A DNA stretch of 64,000 bases from NCBI RefSeq assembly GCF_001612685.1, contig NZ_BDAY01000007.1, positions 162,339-226,338 of the forward strand. Direction: 5' to 3'. Position numbers and translations under genes: made by a program. The DNA is from Nocardia altamirensis NBRC 108246 (GTDB taxonomy: Bacteria > Actinomycetota > Actinomycetes > Mycobacteriales > Mycobacteriaceae). Shown here piece after piece: positions 30,439-39,903 of this stretch. How positions within the stretch are numbered: position 1 is the stretch's first letter; each line of letters starts with the position of its first letter. Below the pieces are notes generated by a model. It was not told the DNA's origin, did not search any database, and saw only the letters and a list, made by a program, of their open reading frames with translations.

Positions 30439-30903
30439 ATGGGTAAACACCGTGCATCACGAAAGCCTGACGTGCCGACGCGAGTGGCAATGGTATCGAC
30501 AGTTGCGTTGCTCACTGCCTTGGCCGCCGTCGACTGGGATGGCACGCAGGAAGTCGGACCGACGTCGAGTGGGGGTAATCCAGCACCAGGAAAGTCCACC
30601 AATCCATTCGCATTGCCGCTGATCCCCGGGCCGAGTGTTACCCCGGACAGCACGCGTATCGAGCCCGATTCCGTCGAGATGGAAGCGGCGACCGATGTCG
30701 GCCTCAAGTTTCGTACCGCGCAAAACCTCCGCGACATCGCGGAAACGGCCGAGGAGCCTGCGCCGCCGACCGTCGACGATCGCGTCAACGGCGCTGCGGC
30801 AGCCTGGGTTTCGGGCACCATGCAGGGCTACGACTGGTTGAAGCACGTCGAGCAGATCATTATGGCGCGGGTGATGTCGACGGCGGAGGAGCGGAACGTG
30901 TGA
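30439..30903 (+). CDS. MGKH-type small exported or membrane-anchored protein
   Basis: 154 residues. The N-terminus MGKHRASRKPDVPTRVAMV has a basic start followed by a short hydrophobic run (STVALLTALAAVDW), compatible with a weak signal peptide or anchor. The rest is hydrophilic and helical, with a Pro/Gly/Asn linker around residues 40-60. No enzymatic motif. The N-terminus is related to that of the repeat protein at 60734-61663 (about 14 of 30 residues identical by eye), indicating a shared export or localisation module. A GC hairpin follows the gene. Function unknown. Confidence 0.65.
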   Translation: MGKHRASRKPDVPTRVAMVSTVALLTALAAVDWDGTQEVGPTSSGGNPAPGKSTNPFALPLIPGPSVTPDSTRIEPDSVEMEAATDVGLKFRTAQNLRDIAETAEEPAPPTVDDRVNGAAAAWVSGTMQGYDWLKHVEQIIMARVMSTAEERNV

Positions 30904-30954
30904 GGTCCGGGCTCGGCTGATTCGCGTCATCGGCCGCTCGGCTCGTGAACCCGA

Positions 30955-30979
30955 CCCCCGGGCGGGGACCGCCCGGGGG
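30955..30979 (+). terminator. GC-rich terminator hairpin
   Basis: CCCCCGGGCGG-GGA-CCGCCCGGGGG is a perfect 11-bp stem 52 bases after the stop at 30903, followed by TTGT only. Probably ends the upstream transcript before the esterase gene. Confidence 0.6.
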
Positions 30980-31042
30980 TTGTCACTGTGGTCGGGTACC
31001 GTGTCGACGAATTGTGATCGGCGAGCACGGAGGTACCCCATC

Positions 31043-31963
31043 GTGGCGGGGGGTCTAGGTAGGCGCAGGTTCGCGGTGACCGCGGGACTTGCGATGGCGG
31101 CGGCGTCGGCCGCCGGATCGAAGGCGCTCGACGCCGCAACACCGGTACGAACCAGCTCGGCGGCGGTGCCGCCGGCCACCGACACCGCGGTGCGGATCGC
31201 CTACGGCCCCGATCCGGACAACTTCGGCGATCTCTACCTGCCCGCCCACAACTCCGGCCCGCACCCGGTAGTCGTGCTCATCCACGGCGGCGGCTGGTCA
31301 CAGAACCGGACTCTCGCCCAGTTCGCGCCGCACGCGAAGGGATTGGCCGACGAGGGCATCGCGGTATGGAACATCGAGTACCGGCGGGTGAACGGTGCAG
31401 GCGGCTGGCCGATCACCCTCACCGACGTCGAGGACGCCGTCGCGGCGCTGGCCACCGTTGTCCAGCGGCGCTGCGCCAACCGGCTGAACCTGCGCCGAGT
31501 GCACCTGAGCGGACATTCCTCGGGCGGTCATCTGGCGGCGTGGGCGGCGGGCCGGATCGTCTCGGAGACGGGCATGGTCGAAACGCTGCCGCAGATCCGG
31601 GTGCGCAGCGCCACGCTGATGGCCGCCGTTCTGGATCTGGAACTCGCGGCGACCAGAGGACGCGACGGATTCGTGCGCAAGCTGCTCGGCGGCGGGCCCG
31701 ATGAGGTGCCGGAGCGCTATCAGGCGGCCTCGCCGATCGAGCACCTGCCCGTCGGCGTCCGCACCGTTGCCCTGCACGGCGACCAGGACCGCGTCGTGGA
31801 TCTGGAGCAGAGCCGCCGCTATGTCGCGGCGCTCACCCGCGCGGGCGGCGGCGCCGACCTACAGGTGTTGCGGGGCACCGGCCACGGTGAATTCGTCGAC
31901 CCCGCCTCGGCGGCATGGGCGGCGACCCGGCAGACGATCCTGGACCACGTCGCGCTGCTGTAG
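31043..31963 (+). CDS. Tat-type exported esterase (alpha/beta hydrolase)
   Basis: 306 residues from GTG 31043, preceded by GGAGG at nine bases. A twin-arginine signal is likely: GRRRFAVTAGLAMAAASAAGS. The enzyme part shows the oxyanion motif HGGGW, the nucleophile elbow GHSSGG, Asp in LHGDQDRV and His in GTGHGEFV, so the triad is complete. This is the pattern of the BD-FAE/carboxylesterase group of hydrolases. Expected substrate is a small ester outside the membrane. Single gene. Confidence 0.85.
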   Translation: MAGGLGRRRFAVTAGLAMAAASAAGSKALDAATPVRTSSAAVPPATDTAVRIAYGPDPDNFGDLYLPAHNSGPHPVVVLIHGGGWSQNRTLAQFAPHAKGLADEGIAVWNIEYRRVNGAGGWPITLTDVEDAVAALATVVQRRCANRLNLRRVHLSGHSSGGHLAAWAAGRIVSETGMVETLPQIRVRSATLMAAVLDLELAATRGRDGFVRKLLGGGPDEVPERYQAASPIEHLPVGVRTVALHGDQDRVVDLEQSRRYVAALTRAGGGADLQVLRGTGHGEFVDPASAAWAATRQTILDHVALL

Positions 31964-32155
31964 TGCGCTCGATGTTAGCGGGAATGCCCTGTGCCGAGGA
32001 TGTGGCGACTGGGTAAACCTATCGCCGATGGTTAGGAATGAGCTCCCGGCGCATGGTAATAAATTCATGGTGTCCTGTTCATCGGTCGTCCTGCCCGCGG
32101 ACAGCGCTGGCAACCCGCGTTGTGGTTCCGTGCCGACACCGCCGCCGAGGCGGCG

Positions 32156-34261
32156 ATGACCCGATGGTCGCTGCGACTCGCGCCGGGTGCAGCGCCTAAA
32201 ACCCCACTGCAACGCCCGCCGAAGGCGAAGGGCTACCGACTGGACCTGGACGGTCTGCGCGGGTTCGCGATCGCGTTGGTCGTGGTGTTCCACGTCTGGT
32301 TCGGTCGGGTGTCCGGCGGCGTCGATGTGTTCCTGGTGCTCTCGGGATTCTTCTTCACTGGGTTGTTGCTGCGGCGCGCGGAGTCCGCCGAAGGTGTCGG
32401 GGTGGTGCACACCGCGCGACGGACCGCGCGGCGGCTGTTGCCCGCGATGGTGGTTGTGCTTGCGGCCGTTGTGGTGGCGACGGTGCTGCTGCGGCCGTAT
32501 ACGCAGTGGCCCGATATCGCGGCGCAGACCTTGGCGTCGCTGCTGTACTACCAGAACTGGCACCTGGCGCTGTCGTGGTCGGACTACTTGGCCGCGGACC
32601 CGTCGGTGAGTCCGCTGCAGCATCTGTGGTCGATGTCGATTCAGGGGCAGTTCTATCTGGCCGTGCTGCTGCTCGTTGCCCTGGTGGCGTGGTGCTGTCG
32701 ACGGTGGGGATCTCCGACGGCGTTGCGGCCGGTGCTTGCCGTCACCCTGACCGTGCTGACGGTCGCGTCGTTCGCCTACGCCGAGCACGGCGTCGCAACG
32801 CATCAGGGCTGGAACTACTACGACAGCTTCGCCAGGACATGGGAGTTGCTCGTCGGCGGCCTGATAGCCCTTGCGGCGCCGTGGATTTCGCTGCCACGGG
32901 CAGTCCGTGCTGTGCTGGCTGCGCTCGGATTCGTGGCGATCGCGGCTTGCGGGTGGCTGATCGACGGCGCCAACGCGTTCCCAGGTCCGGCCGCGCTGCT
33001 GCCCGTCGGCGCCGCGGTGGCGCTGATCCTTGCGGGCAACAACGTTGACGCCGACGCGCATCCGATGCCGAACCGACTGCTCGCCACCGCGCCGATGGTT
33101 CGCTTGGGTGAACTGGCTTACGCGCTCTACCTGTGGCATTGGCCGATCCTGATCTTCTACCTCGGCGAACGCCGCACGCCGACTGCCGGATTCGTCGGCG
33201 GGTCCGCGATCATCCTCCTCGCCTTGGCCTTGGCCTACCTGACCAACCGCTTCGTCGAAGAGCGGTTGCGATTGCGGCCTAAAGCGCTCGAAACAGGCGG
33301 TCCCGCAGCGACATCCACGCGGCGCACCGGGGTCGTTGTGCTTGCGCTCGGCACCGTCGTGCTCACCGCGGCATTCAGCGCGCACATCGTGACGCGGGTG
33401 TATCCGCCACAGCCCGTTGGCTATTTGAATCCAGCGGTGTACCCGGGTGCGGAGGCGCTAGTCCGCGGTGTCAGCGGACCGCATGCGCCGATGCGTCCGT
33501 CGCTGTGGGAAGCCCCGGCCGATGCGGCGTACCCCACCCGCGACGGATGCATTGCCGATTGGGACACCCGCGACGTCATCACCTGTGGCTATGGCGATTC
33601 CAGCGCCGAACGCACCATCGCCGTTGTCGGCAGCTCGCATGCCGAGCACTGGGTGCCCGCCCTGGATGTGCTTGCGCGCGAACATCATTTCCGGATCGCC
33701 ACCTACCTGAAGATGGGCTGTCCGCTGACCGTGGCCGCCGAACCGACCTACAAGGGCGAGGCCATCCCCGACTGCCGGGACTGGTCGGCCGAGGTGATCG
33801 ACCGCCTCGGCGCCGAGCGGCCGGACTGGGTGTTCACCACCGGCACCCGCCCCCGCGACGACACCGGCGATGAAACCCCCACCGACTACCTCGACGTGTG
33901 GACGCAACTGTCCAAACGTCACCTCAACGTGATCGCCATCCGCGACACCCCGTGGTTGCGTCGCGACGGCGTCCGCTATCGGGGAACGGACTGCCTCGCC
34001 CAGCGCGGCGACCGCATCAGCTGCGGGATGCCCCGCGCTGCCGCCCTCGACCAGACCAACCCGGAAACCGAAGCCGCAGCCTCATTTTCGAACGTGTTCC
34101 CCGTCGACCTCACCAACGCGGTCTGTGAACCCCAGGTCTGCCCGATCACCGAGGGCAACATCCTGATCTACCACGACGAACACCACCTCACCGCCAGCTA
34201 CTCCCGCTCCCTCGCCCCTGAACTCGGCCGACAACTCCAGTCGATCCTCGGCTGGTGGTGA
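32156..34261 (+). CDS. Membrane acyltransferase (OafA type) with C-terminal SGNH domain
   Basis: 701 residues from ATG 32156; an in-frame TTG at 32120 is less likely. Residues about 25-400 form an acyltransferase-3 domain with roughly ten membrane helices. YRLDLDGLRGFAIALVVVFH carries the catalytic His region, and YALYLWHWPILIFYLGE and FVEERLR are typical. The extracytoplasmic C-terminal 250 residues are an SGNH hydrolase-like domain with the Ser motif VVGSSHAEHW near residue 491 and the Asp/His motif YHDEHHLT near the end. Fusions of this kind O-acetylate envelope polysaccharide or glycolipids. The stop lies one base from the stop of the convergent SRPBCC gene. Confidence 0.9.
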   Translation: MTRWSLRLAPGAAPKTPLQRPPKAKGYRLDLDGLRGFAIALVVVFHVWFGRVSGGVDVFLVLSGFFFTGLLLRRAESAEGVGVVHTARRTARRLLPAMVVVLAAVVVATVLLRPYTQWPDIAAQTLASLLYYQNWHLALSWSDYLAADPSVSPLQHLWSMSIQGQFYLAVLLLVALVAWCCRRWGSPTALRPVLAVTLTVLTVASFAYAEHGVATHQGWNYYDSFARTWELLVGGLIALAAPWISLPRAVRAVLAALGFVAIAACGWLIDGANAFPGPAALLPVGAAVALILAGNNVDADAHPMPNRLLATAPMVRLGELAYALYLWHWPILIFYLGERRTPTAGFVGGSAIILLALALAYLTNRFVEERLRLRPKALETGGPAATSTRRTGVVVLALGTVVLTAAFSAHIVTRVYPPQPVGYLNPAVYPGAEALVRGVSGPHAPMRPSLWEAPADAAYPTRDGCIADWDTRDVITCGYGDSSAERTIAVVGSSHAEHWVPALDVLAREHHFRIATYLKMGCPLTVAAEPTYKGEAIPDCRDWSAEVIDRLGAERPDWVFTTGTRPRDDTGDETPTDYLDVWTQLSKRHLNVIAIRDTPWLRRDGVRYRGTDCLAQRGDRISCGMPRAAALDQTNPETEAAASFSNVFPVDLTNAVCEPQVCPITEGNILIYHDEHHLTASYSRSLAPELGRQLQSILGWW

Positions 34262-34262
34262 A

Positions 34263-34709
34263 TCAGAGTCGGTCGAGGACCTCGCCCAACTTCGACAGCG
34301 TCTGCCGCCACCCGCGTTCCATGACGTTGCGCTGCATCTTCTGGCGCTTGTCCTCGATGTTGAAACCGCTGTTGATCAGCAGCAGTCGGGTGCCGCGCCC
34401 TTGCGGCTGGACGGCCCAGGTGACCGTCCAGCGGGTCGGGTTCGGCCCGCGGAGGTCGACCCAGCTCCAGGTCATGGCCGCACCGGGGGTGACGGTGAGG
34501 ACCTCGCAGGCGATTTCGGCGGGGGGATTGGTGGGCACGGTGAAGATGAAACTGGTTCCGACCTGGGCGCCGTCGAAGCCGACCGAGGGGAGCAGCCACT
34601 GTTCGACGACGGTCGAATCGGTGAGCGCGTGCCAGACCGTCTCCGGTGGCTGGGGGTAGAACCTGCCGAGTTCGACGCGTGTGGGATCAAGTTCGGGGTC
34701 GATACTCAT
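34263..34709 (-). CDS. SRPBCC (AHSA1/START-like) protein
   Basis: 148 residues. The N-terminus RVELGRFYPQPPETVWHALTDSTVVEQWLLPS and later MTWSWVDLRGPNPTRWTVTWAVQPQGRGTRLLL are characteristic of the AHSA1/START-like hydrophobic-ligand proteins. ATG 34709 is only 10 bases after the stop of the LuxR-type regulator, so the two are co-transcribed. The ligand is unknown; no catalytic residues are implied. Confidence 0.85.
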   Translation of the reverse strand: MSIDPELDPTRVELGRFYPQPPETVWHALTDSTVVEQWLLPSVGFDGAQVGTSFIFTVPTNPPAEIACEVLTVTPGAAMTWSWVDLRGPNPTRWTVTWAVQPQGRGTRLLLINSGFNIEDKRQKMQRNVMERGWRQTLSKLGEVLDRL

Positions 34710-34719
34710 TCGGTCTACG

Positions 34720-37323
34720 TTATCGAATGGCAGGCAGGTCGCGGAGTTGCCGACGCGAGCTGATGTCGAGTTTCCGGAAGATGTTGCGCAGGTGCGCATC
34801 GACGGTGCGGGGGCTGAGGAACATCTGGGCCGCGACCTCTTTGGAGGTGGCGCCGCCCGCAACCAGACGAGCGATGTGCACCTCCTGCACGGTGAGTGCG
34901 TCGGCGGCCGACGCGGACCTGCTGCGGGCGCGTTCGCCGGTGGCCCTGAGCTCGCTGGCCGCGCGCGCCGCGAACGCTTCCGCACCGAGGCCGGCCAGCA
35001 GGTCGTGGGCGAGCCGTAGCTGGGTTCTGGCGTCGAGGCGACGCCCCTCCCTGCGCAACCATTCGCCGTAGACGAGGTGGGCGCGGCCGAGATAGGTCGC
35101 GAACGGACCGGACGCCAGCAGCGAGATGGCCTGCAGGTAGGCGTCTTCGTCGTTGTCGACGAGGCCGCGCGCGTAGGCGACCATGCCGGCACCCCAGGAC
35201 GGTGTACTCGCAGAGGAGCGTTCGGCCAATTCCTCGAATGCCTCGCGTGCCGCGTCGGTGTTGCCGCAGTGCACCGCCGCCTCGATCAGCTCCGGCAATG
35301 CCAGCCCGGCGAGCCCGAGATCGCCGGTCGCGACCGTACTTTCGGCGGCGCGCAGCGCGGTCGGATAGTCGGCGAGACCGTTGTTGAGCGTGGCGGTCGC
35401 GTACTGCACGCTGAGGCTCATATGCGGGCCGACCTCGGCGAACAGCTTCTCGGCCTGCGCGCGCCGACCAGCAACCGCCGCAAGATGGATGCGTGGATAG
35501 ACGAGCGGAGCCGCGCCGGTGGCCTCGGCGATCGCCTCCTCCTCGGAGATCATCTCCTTGGCGGCGCCCAAGTCGCCGGTGTAGGCGGTGGCGGTCGCGA
35601 GCATGGCCAGCCCGATCGGCAGCAGATGGAAGGAGCCCGACTCGCGGCCTGCCGCGACGACGTGGGTGGCGATGTCGCGCATAGCGTCGGCATTCCACAG
35701 TTCCACTGCGAGCAGGAATCCGAGGGTCGGCCAGCGCACCGACAACGTGCTGTCCCACGCCGCGACGAGCGGGTGCAGCAGCTTCGCGCCCGCCCGATGT
35801 CCTTCGACGTGCAGCGCGATCATGCCGTCGAGGATGTTGTCCGCGTCGCTCGGCTGCTCAGCCGGGCGTGGCGCCGTCTGCGCCGCGGCGATGACCGCGT
35901 CCAATCCGCCTGTCAGCATCGCCATTTCGATCGCGTCCAGGTAGCACTCGCGGGCCATGGCCGGGTCGCGGTCGGCCAGTTTGGCTGCGGCAAGGAGCAG
36001 ATGGTCGACCGGCAGCTCGCCACCGCGGAAGCGGGCGAACGAGATTCGGCCACGCAGCAGGTCGACGCGCGGATCCGCGGGATCGACGGTCGACAGCAAT
36101 TCTGCTGCCGCGCCGAAACTTCCGACGGACACGGTGGCCTCGACGGCGGCGAGCACCCGCTCGGACCGCAGGCCTTGGTCGAGGGTGAGCGCGGCCGCGC
36201 GCGTCAAAAAGGCTGCGGCTGCGGCCATTCCGCCGCGTGCCCGCGCGCGGTCCGCCGACCGAACCAGTGCGGCGGCCACGTCCTCGTCCGGTCCCGCGCT
36301 GGCACGGGCCCGATGCCAGGCGACCCGGTCCGGGTCGGCGACCGCGTCGCTCACCTCGGCGAGCGCGCCGTGGGCGCGCCGCCGCTCCGCATCCGTCGCG
36401 GCCCAGTAGACCGCCGATCGCGCCACCGGGTGCACGAACCGCACTCGGGTGTCGAACTCGACCAGCGACGCATCCGCGGCAACCGTTCGGTCGATGCCGA
36501 GCAGCGCCGCCGCCCGCCAGAGCAGACCAGGATCACCGATCGGTTCGGCCGCGGCCACCGTCAGCAACAGCCGCTCCTCGGGGGCGAGCGCCGCCAGCCT
36601 GGTGCGAAAGCTCCGTTCGGCGAGCTGCGGGGCGGGCAGGTCGAACCCGCCTGCCAGCCCGGCCAAGCCTGCCGTCTTGGCCAACTCCAGCAGCGCCAAC
36701 GGATTACCGCGCGCCTCGGCCAGGATGCGGTCGCGGACCCGCTCGTCCAACGACGTGTGAATCTCGCGCGCCAGCACGGTCCGCGCTTCGGGCTCGCTCA
36801 ATCGCTGTACCTCCACGTGCGGCAGCCGATCCAGCACCGGAATGCTTTCGCGCGCCGCGAACACCATCGCCACGCGTTCCGCGCCGATGCGCCTCGCCAC
36901 GAACGCCAGCGCCCGCGCCGACGCGTCATCGAGCCACTGCGCGTCGTCGACGAGGCACAGCAGCGGTCGGTCGCGCTCGAGCAGCAGGCCCAACGTGGCC
37001 GCACCGACCAGGAACTCACTCGGTGTTCCTGACTCCATGCCGAACGCGATGCGCAGTGCCTCGCGATGCGGCGGCGGCAGCGCGTCGAGGTGCTCGAACA
37101 CCGGAGCGCACAGCTGGTGCAGGGCCGAGTACGGCAGCTCCGTCTCGAATTCGGCGCCTGCGGCCCGGATGATCAGGAAGTCGTCGGTCCGCGCCAGCTG
37201 GTCGAGCAGCGCACTCTTGCCGATGCCGGGCTCCCCGCGGACCAGCACGGCACCGCCGCGCGATTGCCGCGCCTCGTCCAGCAGCGCTAGCAGTCGCGCC
37301 GTTTCGTCCTGTCGCCCGACCAT
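34720..37323 (-). CDS. LuxR-family regulator with AAA ATPase (LAL type)
   Basis: 867 residues from ATG 37323; upstream TTG/GTG codons are in frame. The Walker A motif is GEPGIGKS (residues 30-37) and Walker B is LLCLVDDAQWLDD. A long helical TPR-like middle follows. The last 60 residues are a LuxR/GerE helix-turn-helix (LTVQEVHIARLVAGGATSKEVAAQ). Proteins of this MalT-like layout activate transcription after binding ATP and an inducer. The linked SRPBCC gene downstream and the divergent SnoaL-like gene at 37430 are candidate targets. Confidence 0.92.
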   Translation of the reverse strand: MVGRQDETARLLALLDEARQSRGGAVLVRGEPGIGKSALLDQLARTDDFLIIRAAGAEFETELPYSALHQLCAPVFEHLDALPPPHREALRIAFGMESGTPSEFLVGAATLGLLLERDRPLLCLVDDAQWLDDASARALAFVARRIGAERVAMVFAARESIPVLDRLPHVEVQRLSEPEARTVLAREIHTSLDERVRDRILAEARGNPLALLELAKTAGLAGLAGGFDLPAPQLAERSFRTRLAALAPEERLLLTVAAAEPIGDPGLLWRAAALLGIDRTVAADASLVEFDTRVRFVHPVARSAVYWAATDAERRRAHGALAEVSDAVADPDRVAWHRARASAGPDEDVAAALVRSADRARARGGMAAAAAFLTRAAALTLDQGLRSERVLAAVEATVSVGSFGAAAELLSTVDPADPRVDLLRGRISFARFRGGELPVDHLLLAAAKLADRDPAMARECYLDAIEMAMLTGGLDAVIAAAQTAPRPAEQPSDADNILDGMIALHVEGHRAGAKLLHPLVAAWDSTLSVRWPTLGFLLAVELWNADAMRDIATHVVAAGRESGSFHLLPIGLAMLATATAYTGDLGAAKEMISEEEAIAEATGAAPLVYPRIHLAAVAGRRAQAEKLFAEVGPHMSLSVQYATATLNNGLADYPTALRAAESTVATGDLGLAGLALPELIEAAVHCGNTDAAREAFEELAERSSASTPSWGAGMVAYARGLVDNDEDAYLQAISLLASGPFATYLGRAHLVYGEWLRREGRRLDARTQLRLAHDLLAGLGAEAFAARAASELRATGERARSRSASAADALTVQEVHIARLVAGGATSKEVAAQMFLSPRTVDAHLRNIFRKLDISSRRQLRDLPAIR

Positions 37324-37429
37324 CTCGCTCACAAGCAAGGATCTTGGTGCATCGCGGCATTACTGTCACAACGGGAGTAGGTGAAAACTACCGACGCGAG
37401 TGGACCCACACCGCTGCGAAATTAGTGGC

Positions 37430-37903
37430 ATGAACGCACCACAAAGCAATGTCACGATGGCGACCACCGCAACCGACGCCGACCAGGTATCACACGAGCG
37501 CCTGCTCGACGACTGGCTGGCCGTTTGGAACGGCGACTATACCCCGGCCGATCAGATCATTTCCCCCGCCTTCTTCGTCCACGCCGCCATGCTGGACGGC
37601 AGTGACAGCGCCGCGATCCGCGGGCCGGAAGGCTTGGTCGCGTGGGTCGCGCAGCTGCGCGCGGCCTTCACCGAGCTGGTGTTCGAGGTGGAGGTCGGGC
37701 CGATTCTCGACGCCAACTATCTGGTGCTGCGCTGGATCGCCACCGGCACCTACGGCGGCGGATTCCCCGGCGCGACAGCGGCTCCCGGCGCGCAGGTCCA
37801 GTTCACCGGCACCGATCTGCTGCGCGTCGAGCACGACATGCTCGCCGAGTATTGGCTGAACTCCGACGTCCATGCGCTGCTCGCGCAGCTCGGTATTGGC
37901 TGA
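37430..37903 (+). CDS. SnoaL-like ester cyclase-family protein
   Basis: 157 residues from ATG 37430. NTF2-like fold: LLDDWLAVWNGDYTPADQIISPAFFVH, GPEGLVAWVAQLRAAFTELVFEVE and LVLRWIATGTYGGGF, the layout of the SnoaL/ester cyclase family. Most single-domain members have no proven reaction. Divergent from the LAL regulator, sharing a 106-bp control region. Confidence 0.8.
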   Translation: MNAPQSNVTMATTATDADQVSHERLLDDWLAVWNGDYTPADQIISPAFFVHAAMLDGSDSAAIRGPEGLVAWVAQLRAAFTELVFEVEVGPILDANYLVLRWIATGTYGGGFPGATAAPGAQVQFTGTDLLRVEHDMLAEYWLNSDVHALLAQLGIG

Positions 37904-37977
37904 GCCCGTCTGAAAACCGGTTGAGGGGGTCGCGCACTGCGACCCATGATGGGAGCTCGCGAGACAGAGGAGTTCGG

Positions 37978-39093
37978 GTGCGGCCGTTGCCAGTGCTGTG
38001 GTTGACGGGCGCACCCGGAGTCGGCAAGTCGACCGTTGCCTGGGCTATGTACTCCTGGGCCAAGGACGAGGGGCGGCCCATCGCCTATATCGAAATCGAT
38101 CAACTGGGCCTGCTCGCGCCCGCGCCGAGCAACGACCCGCAATACCACCGGGTGAAGGCCGACAACCTTCGCGCGGTGCTCGACACCTTTCGCAGCCACG
38201 GTGTCCAGCAAGTGATCGTGTCCGGTGTGGTCGACCAGGAACGCGGGATCGACGGCTACTTCGCGACCGCGTTGGACATCGAGTTCACGCTGGTCCGATT
38301 GCGCTGCGACCGTACGGAATTGCGCCGCCGGTATCTTGGGCGCGGCTCCAGCGAGGAACGGCTCGAAGAGCTGATGTCGGTCGCGGACGCCTACGACCAG
38401 AACGCGGTAGGGATACCGTTCGACACCACGGCGCTGGCTCCGCACGAGATCGTGGCGAAACTGAGCGAGCTGGTATGCGTTGCGGGCCAACCGCATTCCA
38501 CCGCCGCGACGCCGGCGGAGCCACCGACCACCGGTGCACCCGCGCCAGTCCTGGTGCTGGCGGGCCCTACTGCGGTGGGTAAGTCGACCGTCGGCTTCGA
38601 GGTGCTGCGGATGCTGTGGAGCCGTGACCTGCCCGCGGCCTACATCGATGTGGACCAGCTGGGGTTCTGCGATGCGGAGTTCGCCCGAGAAGCGATGTCC
38701 GAGAACCTCATCCGGCTCTGGCACGGGTACCGCCAGGCGGGCGCCCGCGCGCTGATCGTTGTCGCACGCGGTATTCCGCGCCCCTATCTGCAGGCGCTCG
38801 CCGACCAGAGCGTCACCCTCGTGCATCTGACGGCTTCGCCGAGCGGGCTGGCGAAGCGGATCGCCTCGCGTGCGCACGGCCACCCCCACGGCGACGGCCC
38901 TGGCTTGGCGGGTGATTCGCTGATCGGAGCATCGGCCGAGCAACAGGCCAGCACGCTGGACCGATCCGCCGAGGAGACCATCGCGGTGCGTCAGGACGGC
39001 GACGGTGCCCTTGTGGTCGACACCGACCACGAGACCAGCTCGGCACTCGCCGCGAGGCTGGCCGACCTGTTCCGGCTCGATCTCCGCGCGTAG
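37978..39093 (+). CDS. Tandem P-loop (kinase-like) ATPase
   Basis: 371 residues from GTG 37978 behind AGAGGAG. The protein is an internal duplication. Walker A appears as GAPGVGKS near residue 11 and GPTAVGKS near residue 195. Each is followed by an AYI(E/D)(I/V)DQLG strand and a stretch about a population of bound residues ending in an Arg-rich lid. The lobes resemble small-molecule or shikimate/adenylate kinase-like P-loop domains. Many actinobacteria have single- or double-lobed versions of unknown function. A Pro/Ala linker (about 175-190) separates the lobes. No substrate can be assigned. Confidence 0.7.
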   Translation: MRPLPVLWLTGAPGVGKSTVAWAMYSWAKDEGRPIAYIEIDQLGLLAPAPSNDPQYHRVKADNLRAVLDTFRSHGVQQVIVSGVVDQERGIDGYFATALDIEFTLVRLRCDRTELRRRYLGRGSSEERLEELMSVADAYDQNAVGIPFDTTALAPHEIVAKLSELVCVAGQPHSTAATPAEPPTTGAPAPVLVLAGPTAVGKSTVGFEVLRMLWSRDLPAAYIDVDQLGFCDAEFAREAMSENLIRLWHGYRQAGARALIVVARGIPRPYLQALADQSVTLVHLTASPSGLAKRIASRAHGHPHGDGPGLAGDSLIGASAEQQASTLDRSAEETIAVRQDGDGALVVDTDHETSSALAARLADLFRLDLRA

Positions 39094-39226
39094 CCGGGAC
39101 ACTTCTCGGCTGCCTCGTCGGCAGCGAAATAATCACCTGCACCGGCAATCTCGCCGCAACGCGACCTCCCTTCGTCATCGACGTCGACCTCTTGTGTGGC
39201 GGCCCTTGCGCTCGTACTCTCCGAAA

Positions 39227-39242
39227 GTAAGTAGTTACTTAC
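39227..39242. promoter_or_regulatory. Palindromic TetR operator
   Basis: GTAAGTA-GT-TACTTAC, a 7-bp perfect inverted repeat ending ten bases before the ATG of the TetR gene. It is well placed for autorepression of the regulator and the FAD oxidoreductase downstream. Confidence 0.65.
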
Positions 39243-39252
39243 AAGGGCGAGC

Positions 39253-39903
39253 ATGAGCGGATCGACCAGGGAACGGATCATCGGTGCGGCGCTGCGCCTG
39301 TTCGGCGAACAGGGGTTCGCGCGGACCACGGTGACCCAGATCGAGCGGGCGGCGGGCCTTTCCGGTGGGGCGGGCGGGTTGTACCGGCACTTCCGGTCCA
39401 AGGACGAACTGCTGGTCGAGGCGGTCCGGTCACGACTGACCGAGCGAGGCGAATGGGCGCCCTTTCTGGCCCCGGATTTCTCGATCATGTCCTGGCTGGA
39501 TTCGCTTGCGCCGCAAAGCTCCACCGTGGACAAGCTGACAATGCTGTTCCACATCGGCCTCGGCAGGCTGGAGCACGACCGTGACATCAACCGAATCCTG
39601 ATGCGCGACAACTCGATCGGCACCGACGTGCTCGAGGTGTTCCGGCGCGAGGAGTACCTGGTGTTCGTCAAGGCGGTGCTGCGCGGACTGCTCGAGCTCA
39701 CCGAACCGGATGCGCGGGACCAGGACTGGGAAGCCGCGTCCGCGGTGTTCGTCGGCGCGATCGCGCACTACTGGCTGATCAGCGACACCTTCGGCGGCGA
39801 GCATCCCACGGCGGTCGATCCGGACCGCTATCTGCGGGCCATCGCCGAGCTGGTCGTCGCCAGGCTGCGGTGGACGGATACACAGGGAGAGGGACAGTCA
39901 TGA
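39253..39903 (+). CDS. TetR-family transcriptional regulator
   Basis: 216 residues. The helix-turn-helix reads RIIGAALRLFGEQGFARTTVTQ, then LYRHFRSKDELLVEAV; the GGAGGLY insertion in the recognition turn is common in the family. It has a palindromic site in front of it. The next gene starts inside its stop codon (ATGA), so the regulator and oxidoreductase form an operon. Confidence 0.9.
   Translation: MSGSTRERIIGAALRLFGEQGFARTTVTQIERAAGLSGGAGGLYRHFRSKDELLVEAVRSRLTERGEWAPFLAPDFSIMSWLDSLAPQSSTVDKLTMLFHIGLGRLEHDRDINRILMRDNSIGTDVLEVFRREEYLVFVKAVLRGLLELTEPDARDQDWEAASAVFVGAIAHYWLISDTFGGEHPTAVDPDRYLRAIAELVVARLRWTDTQGEGQS

Noticed and set aside
35077..37032. 651-residue plus-strand open frame opposite the LuxR-type regulator
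   Set aside because: Arg/Gly-rich shadow; the minus strand encodes Walker and LuxR motifs throughout.
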